Origin: JAAYAY01 sp963674575
Lineage (GTDB): Bacteria > Planctomycetota > Planctomycetia > Pirellulales > Thermoguttaceae
Assembly: GCA_963674575.2 (NCBI GenBank)
Contig: CAXXQT010000009.1
Location: 372,001 to 436,000, forward strand
Direction of reading: 5' to 3'
DNA: 64,000 nucleotides
Below are positions 43,520-52,433 of the stretch, one piece after another (position 1 is the first letter of the stretch; the number at the start of each line of letters is the position of its first letter). The translations under genes were made by a program, and so were the position numbers. Under the pieces are notes generated by a model. The model was not told the DNA's origin and searched no databases. It saw nothing but the letters and a program-made list of their open reading frames with translations.

Positions 43520-45640
43520 TCATTGCTTCCTCTCCGAGAGAATTCGCCGGAGCAACTGCTGGGATTCTCTCTGGAGGGCATTGCGGTCGATGTCGAAGCG
43601 TTCGAAGGTGCTTCGGTGCAGGTGGGCGGCATAGGCGCCGTAGGCCAGGAGTGTGTGCCAACCGCGATCGCGAACGCGGAAGCACCATTCGTCATCGGCC
43701 GCCAGGCCCGAGGGGAATCGCGTGTCCAAGCAGCCGAACCGCCTGATGGCCTCCCGGTTAAGGAGGGTGCAGAAGAAGGCCAGGACATCGCGCCGGTCGG
43801 TTTTGTGGCGATGGGGAAGGAGGGCGGATGCGGCGACGGGATCGGAGAGCACGTCGAGCACCTCGTCCGGGGCGTCAGCGGCGCGTCGGCGTTTGGGGAT
43901 CCGGAGCGACTGCCCGCCTCGATCGCAGGTCACCGGTCCAATCGCGGCCACTCGTTCCCGGGTCGCCATTTCGTAGGCCAGAATCTCCAGGCAATTGGGA
44001 CCAAGGAAGCAATCGTTGTTCAGAACAAGGACATTTGCGTCGCCGGATGCCTCGATCCCCTGGTTGACCGCTTCGGTGAACCCGCGGTTTTTCGAGTTGC
44101 GGAGAACCCGCATGACAACGTCGTGCTCTTCAGCCGCTCGGGAAACCGTATCGAGAACAGAAATGGGCGATCCATTGTCGACGTAGTAGACCACGAAGGG
44201 CACGCCCGAGAAGTTGGCAAGGCAAGTCAGGCACTGAACCGTCAGATCTTCACAGCCATGGGCGGGAATCACAACGGCAATCGGGGAGTCGAGTCCGACC
44301 AGATGGGCGAACTCACGGCGCACGAACGCCGTTTCCCTGGCTCGGTCGGCGGGAACGGACTTGGAACGAAGGGTCTTGCTGTCTTTCCGGATTCGCTTGG
44401 TGTAGAGATTCTCCGGAACGTGTTTGCCTCGCCAGCCGCGGGTGGCCATATCGAGCCAGAGACGCCAGTCGTCGTAGGGGCGGAATCCTTCGTCCAGCCC
44501 GTCCTCCGGCAGGGCTTCTCGGCGGACGAGGCTCGGCATGTCAATGTAGTTGTTGTACCAGAGTTCCGCGGATACCCAGGGATGGCTGGCATAAGTGCGA
44601 TTGTCGCCGTTTTCGGCCAGCCGGGAGAAGCCGCAGTAGGCGACTCCCACGTCCGGGCCGGAGAGCGCCGCGCCGAGCAGTTTCTCGAGCCAATCGGGCG
44701 CGTATTCGTTGTCGGCGTCAGCCATGACGACAAAATCACCGATCGCGCAGTTCAATCCCGTGTTGCGAGCCCCGTTGGCGCCTCGCTGCCGATCATGACG
44801 AAGCGAGCGGACATTACCGTTGAATTCGGAGAGAATCTCGGCCGTTCCGTCGTCGGAAGCATCGTCGACGACGATGATCTCGGCCTCGACTGTCTGACCC
44901 ATGAGGGAACGCAGGCACGGGCGCAGGTAGGGGCCGCAATTCCAGGTGGGCACAATGATCGACAACTCCCTGCCGAAAACCCGCACCGGTGCGGGATCGC
45001 TTTCTGCCGGACCCTCTTCCTCCGAAAACCAAACGAGATCCTGGTCCGGGCCGTGGAGAGGGGTTTCGGAGTTAAAGGCCCAGTCTTGAAGGGATTCTCC
45101 CGGGAAGCGGTGCCCCGTTTCTCCCTTCGCCATGGCGGCTTCCAGGGGCCCCCGATCGGCAAGGAATTCCCGGGCGGCTTCGTTCGACAACGCGATGGCC
45201 CTGGGCGGAACTTTCGCTGGGGTCTCGACCTGGTTCCATGGTTCGCGGGATCCCTCCTGCTGACGTTCGAAAAGGAGCACGCAACGTTTCTCGACGGCCC
45301 GGGGCGAGGCTTCCCATTCCTGCCAGAAGCCGGGGCGACCCAGGAGGGTATCGCCTCGGAGGACCAGGTAGGCCGCCGCCGTGGGGTCGCGCATCACCAT
45401 CTCGCTGACCATGAGAAGATCGCGGGCGTTCCAATCCAACTCGGAAGCAAAGCAGGTCACAGGCAAGTGTCCGAAGGACGCAGGAACAACGGCGCCCGGA
45501 GCCAGGAACAAGCGGACGCTGTCTATCAGTCCGCACTGCTGCAGGCGATTGAGGCATGGTGCAATTCGATCGCGGGCGTCGCAGCAGACGCCAATTTTCA
45601 ATTCTGTCACGGTGGCGGGCTCGGTGGTGGTCCGTGTCAT
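43520..45640 (-). CDS. tandem GT2 glycosyltransferase
   Basis: 706 residues in three parts. Residues 1-215 form a GT-A-like domain (LKIGVCCDARDRIAPCLNRL... VRLFLAPGAVVPASFGHLPVT) resembling the catalytic part of the protein at 32444-33697. Residues about 225-440 are a GT2 domain with LSIIVPTWNCGPYLRPC, VVDDASDDGT, DFVVMADADNEYAPDWL and FRPYDDWRLWL. Residues about 450-700 are a second GT2 with IAVVIPAHGCEDLTVQCL, VLVLNNDCFLGPNCLEI and GLAADDEWCFRV (rhamnosyltransferase-like). No membrane segment, so it is a cytoplasmic enzyme probably adding two sugars to a glycan. The start ATG lacks a Shine-Dalgarno sequence. Confidence 0.88.
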   Translation of the reverse strand: MTRTTTEPATVTELKIGVCCDARDRIAPCLNRLQQCGLIDSVRLFLAPGAVVPASFGHLPVTCFASELDWNARDLLMVSEMVMRDPTAAAYLVLRGDTLLGRPGFWQEWEASPRAVEKRCVLLFERQQEGSREPWNQVETPAKVPPRAIALSNEAAREFLADRGPLEAAMAKGETGHRFPGESLQDWAFNSETPLHGPDQDLVWFSEEEGPAESDPAPVRVFGRELSIIVPTWNCGPYLRPCLRSLMGQTVEAEIIVVDDASDDGTAEILSEFNGNVRSLRHDRQRGANGARNTGLNCAIGDFVVMADADNEYAPDWLEKLLGAALSGPDVGVAYCGFSRLAENGDNRTYASHPWVSAELWYNNYIDMPSLVRREALPEDGLDEGFRPYDDWRLWLDMATRGWRGKHVPENLYTKRIRKDSKTLRSKSVPADRARETAFVRREFAHLVGLDSPIAVVIPAHGCEDLTVQCLTCLANFSGVPFVVYYVDNGSPISVLDTVSRAAEEHDVVMRVLRNSKNRGFTEAVNQGIEASGDANVLVLNNDCFLGPNCLEILAYEMATRERVAAIGPVTCDRGGQSLRIPKRRRAADAPDEVLDVLSDPVAASALLPHRHKTDRRDVLAFFCTLLNREAIRRFGCLDTRFPSGLAADDEWCFRVRDRGWHTLLAYGAYAAHLHRSTFERFDIDRNALQRESQQLLRRILSERKQ

Positions 45641-45691
45641 TTTGGAGGGAGGTGAGGAAGAGGGGCTGGAGGTGAATACATCAGAAGGCGA

Positions 45692-48600
45692 TTACCGATC
45701 CGGAGGGGCATCCCCCGGCGGCAAGGTGGGCATGGTTCGGGCAATCCGGAATCCGACATTATGGTTCCGGTCGTTTGGGGCTTCCATCCTGTCTCGTTGG
45801 GCCGACCGGAGATGACAGGCGGGATGCGTGATCGCGCCCCCACGGAGCACGAAGTCGTTGCAATCATTTACCTTTGCGACATCCTTAAACGGCACGTCGC
45901 CGTAGGTGTTCAAAGGGAGCTTCCCGTAGCGATCCATGGTCCATTCCCAGACATTGCCGTAGATGTCGAAAAGCCCGCGGCCGTTGGGGCGAAGCGAGCC
46001 CACGGGCCACGTGCGATTCTGGCAGTTCTTGTCGTACCACCCGTAGTCGCCAACAAACCGTTCTGTCGTGCCGTAGAAACGGATGGTCACCGTTCCCGCG
46101 CGGCAGGCGCATTCCCACTCTCCTTCGGTAGGAAGACGATATCCGGTTCGCTCCAGGTAGTCGCTCGGAAGTTCCATTTTCATGGATATTTCTGAGATCT
46201 TCGGGAAACACATCTGATCCTCGTCGATCCCTTCGAGCTCGCTGAGCCATCGGCAATAGCATGCCGCCTGGAGCCAGTTCACAGCGATCGCCGGGCAGTC
46301 CGGATCGGGGCCGTAACCGGCCTGCTGTTCAAACTTGCAGTTGCGATCCGAGTTGACATATCGCAGAAACTGGTTGGCCGTCACTTCCGTGGCGCCGATG
46401 GCATAGGTTCGCTCAATCTTGCGCAAATGGCGACGTTCTCCACCGTCCCGTGCTGGTTCCGTCGCGGGAGATCCCATCTGAAACTCGGGAGGATCTCGGA
46501 AAATCGCCATTGTCATCAACTCCGAATTGACATACCAATCGCGATCAGCATCCGGCGGCGCCGCGGCGAGGTCCTTCGTGATTTCCTTCACCCTCCCCTC
46601 GTCTCCCCATTGGCGGAACAGCCAGGCGATGGCGGAATGAACGCCGCTATCGGGATGCCGTCGGAAGGCTTCGGTCAGGGGAGCGGTCAGAAGGTCGCGC
46701 GTTCGCTGATCGACGGACGAATACCCGCCAAGACTCACCAGAAGAGCCCGAAGAATCCCGGTGTTTCCGTCCGGTCCGACCAACTCCGACAGGACGCGGT
46801 CGGCGAGAACCTCCTGAGGCAGACCAAGCTCTACGAAGCTGCGGATCAAGCACGTGCGCAAACGCATGTCTTGGCTCGGCGCAAGGAGCGGCCAGACCTT
46901 CTCGCGTGGAAGCCCCAGGTGCATCAGGGTGACGATTGCGGCGGCCCGGCGTTCGGACTCCTTGTCATCCAAGTCCTCTTCAACGGGGAGGTCCGAAGCG
47001 CCCTCCATCAGCGGCATCAGGCGTTTGCGGAACTCGACCCGGTTCTGCTTCACAAAGGGCAGTAAACGCTGATATTGCTCGCCCTTGACTTTCAAGACAA
47101 CGGGCATGAGGCGATCGACATCGGAACTGACGGATTCGCCGAAGAAGGACGCGGCCACCAGCTTCAGGCTTGGATGAATCGGATTCTCGACCAGACGCCG
47201 TTCAAGGATCGGCACGAGCAGATCTTCCACGGGACGTATGACCCTGACAAGAAGCTGGAAATCGCCGGGGGAGGTGACCGACAATTCGAGGAGTCCGTCC
47301 GTGATGAACCCGGCCTTACTGCGGAACCGCGTCTTGAAATCCTCGTCCGGAGACTGTTCGTGGAACGCAAGCAGGATCAGGGCCGCACGAATTCGTTGCT
47401 CCTTGGGTTGGCTGGGATCTTCAAGGAGAGTCCATAGGACTCCTTCGAACCGATCCCGATGCTCCTGCAGAAGTTCGGCGCCGTAGACAACGTCCGCGGT
47501 GCTCAATCTCGAATCGTCGGCCGTGATTAGAAGCTGTTGAAACACGTATTCAGCACGTTCCGGTTCTACCGGGAGCAAGGCCAGGTTGGCGCGGTATCGG
47601 TGCTTTGTGGAGAGTTGGCTTTGGGCAAGAATTTTCTTGAGGGCGGGATCCGCCCAGCGACGAAGGTCGCTCATGGTGGAGATAACCGACGCAACGACTT
47701 GTGGCTCGGCATTGAGCACATTGTCGACTTGCGCCAAGGCATGGTTTCTCTGGGCCACGACAAGCTGTCGCCATTCCCAACTGATGATCGTCACGGCCAC
47801 CACGGTGAGCAGGACAATGCAGGCCACCAGGGCGGAAACGGTCGGGTGGCGGAGGATCCACTTCTTGCCCCGTTCCAGAGAGCTGACGGGACGCGCATGG
47901 ATCGGGACGCCCTCCAGGTATCGGTGCAGGTCGTCGCGTAGCTCCGAGACCGCCTGGTAGCGCCTGTTGGGGTTCTTCTCCAGACATTTCAGACAGATCG
48001 TCTCGAGATCCCGCGAAATGTTTCCGTTGAAACTCCGCGGACTCGGGGCATCGTCGTGGAGAACCTGCTGGAGGAGCATTTGAACATTGCCACGGAACGG
48101 TCGCTCGCCCGTGAGCAGTTCGAACAGCACAACTCCTAACGAGTAGACATCGCTTCGACCATCGACCTGTTCGAGTTTCCCGGACGCTTGCTCGGGGGAC
48201 GCATACGCCGGCGTACCGAGGATCCAGCCCTCCAGGGTCATCGTGACTTCACCGACGTCGCGTCGGGCAAGCCCGAAATCGGCGATGTGAGGCGTCCGAT
48301 TCGCATCGAGCAGAATGTTGCTCGGCTTGAGATCCCGGTGGATGATGCCCGCTCGGTGCGCGTGCTCCAGACCGTCGGCGATCCGAGCGCACATACTGGC
48401 GGCCTCTCCCGGAGTCAGCGGTCCGTTCGCAAGGCGATCCTTGAGAGTCGAACCGCGGATGAAGTCGTTGACAATGTAGAGGGTATCGCCTTCGCGTCCC
48501 ACTTCATGGACGGAGACGATGTTGGGATGCTTCAGTTGGGCCGTCGCCTGGGCCTCACGCAGGAAACGCTGGATGCCCTCCGAATCGAGGTTGCTCCGTC

Positions 48601-48856
48601 GCGGGATCTTGATCGCCACCACGCGATCCAACTCCTTGTCGCGCGCCCGCCAGACGGCGCCGAAGCTTCCCGCTCCGATCCGCTCAAGGAGTTCGAAATG
48701 GCCGATCGTTCTCGTCTTGCCGTCCGGTAGAGCGAAGGCCTCCTCGTCTCCAGCCAGGCTGAAGGCGCCCCCACAGCCTACACAGATAATCTCCGACAAG
48801 AGACTGTCGCTATCAGGATCGATCGGCGTGTGGCATTTAGGACAGCGAACTTCCAT
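45692..48856 (-). CDS. serine/threonine protein kinase fused to a SUMF1 (formylglycine-generating-enzyme-like) domain
   Basis: 1054 residues. An N-terminal zinc ribbon (Cys5, Cys8, Cys25, Cys28) is followed by a Hanks-type kinase at about 53-320: glycine loop IGAGSFGAV, Lys83, HRD 173-175 in IIHRDLKPSN, DFG at 193-195 and APE-like SPEQASG. All catalytic residues are present. A membrane segment lies at about 340-362 (VSALVACIVLLTVVAVTIISW). A helical, HEAT-like extracytoplasmic region covers 380-790. The C-terminal 240 residues are a SUMF1/FGE-sulfatase fold (FQMGSPATEP... YRLPTEGEWECACRAGT... GRGLFDIYGNVWEWTMDRYG... VLRGGAITHPACHLRSAQR... NVGFRIAR). Kinase inside and SUMF1 outside suggests a sensor rather than an FGE enzyme. 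Confidence 0.93.
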   Translation of the reverse strand: MEVRCPKCHTPIDPDSDSLLSEIICVGCGGAFSLAGDEEAFALPDGKTRTIGHFELLERIGAGSFGAVWRARDKELDRVVAIKIPRRSNLDSEGIQRFLREAQATAQLKHPNIVSVHEVGREGDTLYIVNDFIRGSTLKDRLANGPLTPGEAASMCARIADGLEHAHRAGIIHRDLKPSNILLDANRTPHIADFGLARRDVGEVTMTLEGWILGTPAYASPEQASGKLEQVDGRSDVYSLGVVLFELLTGERPFRGNVQMLLQQVLHDDAPSPRSFNGNISRDLETICLKCLEKNPNRRYQAVSELRDDLHRYLEGVPIHARPVSSLERGKKWILRHPTVSALVACIVLLTVVAVTIISWEWRQLVVAQRNHALAQVDNVLNAEPQVVASVISTMSDLRRWADPALKKILAQSQLSTKHRYRANLALLPVEPERAEYVFQQLLITADDSRLSTADVVYGAELLQEHRDRFEGVLWTLLEDPSQPKEQRIRAALILLAFHEQSPDEDFKTRFRSKAGFITDGLLELSVTSPGDFQLLVRVIRPVEDLLVPILERRLVENPIHPSLKLVAASFFGESVSSDVDRLMPVVLKVKGEQYQRLLPFVKQNRVEFRKRLMPLMEGASDLPVEEDLDDKESERRAAAIVTLMHLGLPREKVWPLLAPSQDMRLRTCLIRSFVELGLPQEVLADRVLSELVGPDGNTGILRALLVSLGGYSSVDQRTRDLLTAPLTEAFRRHPDSGVHSAIAWLFRQWGDEGRVKEITKDLAAAPPDADRDWYVNSELMTMAIFRDPPEFQMGSPATEPARDGGERRHLRKIERTYAIGATEVTANQFLRYVNSDRNCKFEQQAGYGPDPDCPAIAVNWLQAACYCRWLSELEGIDEDQMCFPKISEISMKMELPSDYLERTGYRLPTEGEWECACRAGTVTIRFYGTTERFVGDYGWYDKNCQNRTWPVGSLRPNGRGLFDIYGNVWEWTMDRYGKLPLNTYGDVPFKDVAKVNDCNDFVLRGGAITHPACHLRSAQRDRMEAPNDRNHNVGFRIARTMPTLPPGDAPPDR

Positions 48857-49190
48857 TGACGCTTCTCCCGGGGCGTCTCACATGATCGACGAAGGAAAGG
48901 TAGCCACGAAAAGCGGGACATCGCCGCGAAAAGGAGCGGAACAACGGCCGTGGGCTCCGGCACGGACATAGTCGACCTACCCTAGATGATTGGCCGCAGA
49001 GCTTTCCCCGTCAAGTAACCCCTCGCCAAACACGTGGTTTGCACGGTCCCTGGGCGCGGAAGAAGTTCATTTCTTGCCAACACGAGACAACTCGAAATAC
49101 CGGAGCTTTTTCCGAGTCTTTCCTGACCGGAATAGGACACGTACTCGCCGCCAGGCGAAAAGGTCGATCCTGGGATGGCTTGCTGACGTG
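48857..49190. other. intergenic region, 334 bp, nothing recognised
   Basis: It lies between two minus-strand genes, upstream of the kinase-SUMF1 gene and downstream of glycyl-tRNA synthetase. No ORF with support, tRNA or clear terminator was seen. It should hold the kinase promoter. Confidence 0.35.
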
Positions 49191-50801
49191 TCAGAGTCCG
49201 AGCCGCTGGCGAACGACGGCGACGCACTCGTCCTTTCCGACCCGAATCTGTTCCAGCGAATCGCGATCACGGATCGTCACCGTTCCGTCCTCCAGAGTCT
49301 GCCCGTCGACGGTGATGCAATAGGGTGTGCCCACTTCGTCCTGACGCCGGTAGCGGCGGCCCACAGCCCCCTTCTCATCGTAGAACGTGTTGAAATGGGG
49401 CTTCAACTGGCCGTAGATTTCCTGAGCCACCTCGGGCATCCCGTCCTTCTTGACAAGCGGGAAGACCGCCACCTTGATCGGGGCCAAGCGGGGATCGAAT
49501 TTCATCACAACCCGCTTCTGAAGCTTGCCCTTTTCGTCGGGCTGCTCGTCCTCGCAATAAGCCTCGCAAAGGAAGGCCAAGGTGGCCCGATCGGCCCCCG
49601 CCGAAGGCTCGATCACGTGGGGCGTGAACCGCTCCTTGGTCAGGTCGTCGAAGTAGGTCAGGTCCTTGCCGCTGCCGCGGTGGCGCGGTTGCCCGTTCTC
49701 GTCCTTCTCGACTTCCAAAGGACGCGTGTCCGGGTCAAGCTTGCCCTCCATATGGCTGCGAAGATCGAAATCGCCGCGGTGCGCGATTCCCTCCAGTTCG
49801 CCGTACTCTCCAGGCGGCAGGAACGGGAACGCATACTCGATATCGGCCGTGCCGGTCGAGTAGTGGCTCAATTCGTCCGGATCGTGGTCACGCAATTGAA
49901 GACGTTCGCCAGCCAGCCCGAGGTCCTGATACCACTGGAAACGGCGGTCTCGCCAGTATCGGTACCACTCCTTCGAGGTTTCGGGCTTGCAGAAGAACTC
50001 GATTTCCATCTGCTCGAACTCGCGGGAGCGGAAGGTGAAGTTCCGCGGCGTGATCTCGTTTCGGAAACTCTTGCCGATCTGGGCGATCCCGAAGGGGACT
50101 CGGACCCGGGTGCTGTCGCAAACGTTCTTGAAGTTGACAAAAATTCCCTGGGCCGTCTCAGGACGAAGGAAGGCTGCGTCCTCTTCGCCTCCCAGGGCCC
50201 CGACGATTGTCTTGAACATGAGGTTGAACTCGCGCGGCTCGGTCAGCGTGCCCAACTCCTTGGCGTCGGGGCCCAGGACCACACTCAGGTCGTCCACCGT
50301 CGTCAGAGACACGACCGGACCATCCCATTGGAGCCGATCCGCGTGCTTCTTGCGCAGATTGAACAGTTTCAGGGCCTTCTGCTCGGTTTCCTGGACGGCC
50401 TCGTCGCCTCCCAACATGGTGGCGACGAACACGCGCCGGCCCTCGCACTCCACCCAGCGGCCGTTCATTTGGTCGTACCGATACCGCCCCTTCGATTCCC
50501 GGCAGTCGACCATGTAGTCATGAAACAGGTCAAAGTGGCCCGAGCATTTCCACACCTGGGGATGCATGATGATCGTGCAGTCCAGGCCGGTCATTTCGTA
50601 GGTCGAGGGGGCTCCGGCAGGCTGAACCTGTTCGTTGTGGGCCAGGATCATGTCGCGCCACCAGGCCTCGCGGACATTGCGCTTCAACTCCACGCCGAGG
50701 GGACCGTAGTCCCAGAATCCCTGAATGCCGCCGTAGATTTCGCTCGACTGAAACAGGAAGCCTCGTCGTTTGCACAACGCCACCAGTTTGTCCATGTCCA
50801 T
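49191..50801 (-). CDS. glyS: glycyl-tRNA synthetase, single-chain (eukaryotic/archaeal type)
   Basis: 536 residues from ATG 50801, which has GAGGA at 50811-50815 (spacing 9); ATG 50795 is an alternative. The frame extends to 51023 but that part is not coding-like. It is a class II synthetase of the alpha2 type, not the bacterial alpha2beta2 form: LCKRRGFLFQSSEIYGG, FWDYGPLGVELKRN, the motif 2 region FLRPETAQGIFVNFKNV, FGIAQIGKSFRNEITPRNFTFRSREFEQMEIEFF, and motif 3 EPSAGADRATLAFL. The C-terminal anticodon-binding domain reads LAPIKVAVFPLVKKDGMPEVAQEIYGQL and ends GKDECVAVVRQRL. It charges tRNA-Gly. Confidence 0.96.
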   Translation of the reverse strand: MDMDKLVALCKRRGFLFQSSEIYGGIQGFWDYGPLGVELKRNVREAWWRDMILAHNEQVQPAGAPSTYEMTGLDCTIIMHPQVWKCSGHFDLFHDYMVDCRESKGRYRYDQMNGRWVECEGRRVFVATMLGGDEAVQETEQKALKLFNLRKKHADRLQWDGPVVSLTTVDDLSVVLGPDAKELGTLTEPREFNLMFKTIVGALGGEEDAAFLRPETAQGIFVNFKNVCDSTRVRVPFGIAQIGKSFRNEITPRNFTFRSREFEQMEIEFFCKPETSKEWYRYWRDRRFQWYQDLGLAGERLQLRDHDPDELSHYSTGTADIEYAFPFLPPGEYGELEGIAHRGDFDLRSHMEGKLDPDTRPLEVEKDENGQPRHRGSGKDLTYFDDLTKERFTPHVIEPSAGADRATLAFLCEAYCEDEQPDEKGKLQKRVVMKFDPRLAPIKVAVFPLVKKDGMPEVAQEIYGQLKPHFNTFYDEKGAVGRRYRRQDEVGTPYCITVDGQTLEDGTVTIRDRDSLEQIRVGKDECVAVVRQRLGL

Positions 50802-51120
50802 CGCGATCGTCCTCGAATGTCGTGTTCTTGAATCCTCGCGCATCCTGCGCATGATTTCTGAAAGGTTGGATCTCGGGTCAATACTGCACCGGGGACCTGT
50901 AAGTGCTGATTCCAAAAGCACTTCCGTCTTACGCACGCCCTCCCAACAACCTCTAGGGGGAGAAAAGTTTGCGCAGACGGTCAACGACCCATGGGCCCCG
51001 TCGCCGGACGGCTCCGGCAACAAAGGACTTTGAAACCCCTTAGTTTACACGGAACAAACCCCGGCGGTCTACGCCCCTTGGGGCAAGGCAAACGATCGCC
51101 GGAGGCACTCGGCCTGCGGC
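50802..51120. other. intergenic region, 319 bp, nothing recognised
   Basis: It lies upstream of glycyl-tRNA synthetase and downstream of the pilin-like gene, both on the minus strand. No T-box motif could be recognised with confidence, and no ORF is supported. AAGTGCTGATTCCAAAAGCACTT at about 50900-50922 is a small hairpin of unknown meaning. Confidence 0.35.
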
Positions 51121-51768
51121 TTAATGACGCCCACCGCCATGATTGCCACCGCCATGATTGCCACCGCCATGATTGCCACCGCCATGATTGCCACCGCCGT
51201 TGTTGCCGCCGCTGTTGCCGCCGCTGTTACCGCCGCTGTTACCGCCGCTGTTACCGCCGCTGTTACCGCCGCTGTTACCGCCGCTGTTACCGCCGCTGTT
51301 ACCGCCGTTGTTGCCGCCGTTGTTGCCGCCGTTGTTGCCGCCGTTGTTGCCGCCGTTGTTGCCGCCGCTGTTGCCGCTCGTGGAACTGTCTCCGGAATCC
51401 GACCCGCTGCTGTCTCCCGAAGACGTTGTTCCTCCCGTATCCGAGTCATCCGAGTTCGACGTCGAGGAGTCGTCGTTCGAGCCGTCGTCCATTTCATCCG
51501 TTGCGCTGGGACGGTAGACGGTGCCGCTGCTGCTGGAATCCGAAGAACTGTCGTCCGTGCCGCTTCCCCCGGAGCCCGTTTCCATTTGGGTCGTGAGCCG
51601 GTTGAAGGATCGGTTCATTCCGCCCGCTACTTGTTGAATGGTGGAAATACTGAAAACAGCGATCATCGAGAGGATCAGGGCATACTCAATGGCCGCCACG
51701 CCGCGGCGCATGGGGCGTCGCGTTCTCCTTCGGACCGTCCAGCAAGTGTGTGGTTTGGGATTGGCCAT
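51121..51768 (-). CDS. Flp/Fap-type pilin-like protein with long Gly-Asn/Ser/His repeat tail
   Basis: 215 residues. The N-terminus is basic, and RRG-VAAIEYALILSMIAVFSIS is a Flp prepilin motif (cleavage after Gly23, Glu at +5, Tyr at +6), so TadV-like processing and pilus assembly are expected. Instead of ending after about 60 residues it continues with an acidic Ser/Asp region (about 65-130). Then come tandem GGNN and GGNS units (12-bp repeats, about 15 copies), then four GGGNH units (15-bp repeats), ending GGGRH. The repeat DNA is nearly perfect and should vary in copy number. The His units could bind metal; that is inference. No tad genes are nearby. Confidence 0.8.
   Translation of the reverse strand: MANPKPHTCWTVRRRTRRPMRRGVAAIEYALILSMIAVFSISTIQQVAGGMNRSFNRLTTQMETGSGGSGTDDSSSDSSSSGTVYRPSATDEMDDGSNDDSSTSNSDDSDTGGTTSSGDSSGSDSGDSSTSGNSGGNNGGNNGGNNGGNNGGNNGGNSGGNSGGNSGGNSGGNSGGNSGGNSGGNSGGNNGGGNHGGGNHGGGNHGGGNHGGGRH
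51124..51375. repeat. tandem coding repeats (12-bp and 15-bp units) in the pilin-like gene
   Basis: Units of GGC-GGC-AAC-A(A/G)C, read on the minus strand, repeat about 15 times, and GGC-GGT-GGC-AAT-CAT about four times. Unit lengths are multiples of three, so expansion or contraction keeps the frame. Confidence 0.9.
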
Positions 51769-51779
51769 GGCAGGGATCT

Positions 51780-52226
51780 TCAGGAAACGTTGATTTCCGC
51801 GTCATCTTCGGACGGCTGCGACTGCTCGATTCGTTCCTCCAAAGTCTCCACCATTCGGTTAAAGGCGTCTTCGAGTTCCGGAAGTTCGTCGCCTTCACGG
51901 AACCGGATCTTCTTCAACGGCGCCCCTGCGGCAAAGTCCAGCATGGTCATCCGCACCCGGTAAATGGGCCCGCCGACGCGATGGCAGAACTTGACGGCGT
52001 CCCAGATGATGGGGGGAACGAGCACGAGGAACGACAGAAGGATCGGATAGTACTCAGCCGTAAAACGCCCATACTGCTCCAGCAGATTGCCCGGCCCGTG
52101 ACGAAACATGTACCAGCAGAACATGACGTTCCAGAGGGTAAACTGGTAGAAAGCCCAGTAGGCAAGCATCCGGATTGCCAGCCGCAACTGAAACCGTTCG
52201 ACGAACCTGACACGGCGTTTCTTCAT
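51780..52226 (-). CDS. small membrane protein with HAMP-like domain
   Basis: 148 residues from ATG 52226, preceded by GGGAGGAA. Two membrane segments (about 15-35 and 58-80) are followed by GPIYRVRMTMLDFAAGAPLKKIRFREGDELPELEDAFNRM, a HAMP-type linker, and a short acidic coiled-coil end (ETLEERIEQSQPSEDDAE). There is no kinase, cyclase or methyl-accepting domain after it, so it could be a stand-alone signal relay or a truncated receptor. The gene lies 11 bp upstream of the Flp-like pilin gene on the same strand and is probably co-transcribed. Confidence 0.72.
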   Translation of the reverse strand: MKKRRVRFVERFQLRLAIRMLAYWAFYQFTLWNVMFCWYMFRHGPGNLLEQYGRFTAEYYPILLSFLVLVPPIIWDAVKFCHRVGGPIYRVRMTMLDFAAGAPLKKIRFREGDELPELEDAFNRMVETLEERIEQSQPSEDDAEINVS

Positions 52227-52433
52227 GCCTGTTCCTCCCGTTCGCGGGGAACCACCCGACAGCGCACAACTGCATGGCGGAGGTCTCGCACTTTTTGACA
52301 TTAAGAAACCCTAGCTCACCCCCCCACGAGTTCACGGGAGCCATCTTCAGATACACGGCTTCCGCCTGCCAGGTTGAGTTGCTGGTGTTGGTTCTGCGGC
52401 TCCATCGCCCCTCGAAGCAAGGCCCCTACCCCG

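Noticed and set aside
43523..45655. 710-codon plus-strand ORF
   Set aside because: It is antisense to the tandem GT2 gene, which has clear GT2 motifs; the plus-strand product has none. Long antisense frames are common in GC-rich DNA.
50802..51023. N-terminal extension of glycyl-tRNA synthetase
   Set aside because: The open frame upstream of ATG 50801 has no similarity to the family, and the ribosome-binding site supports the internal start.
51124..51963. Plus-strand Ala/Val-rich ORF of 279 codons
   Set aside because: Antisense reading of the tandem repeats in the pilin-like gene.
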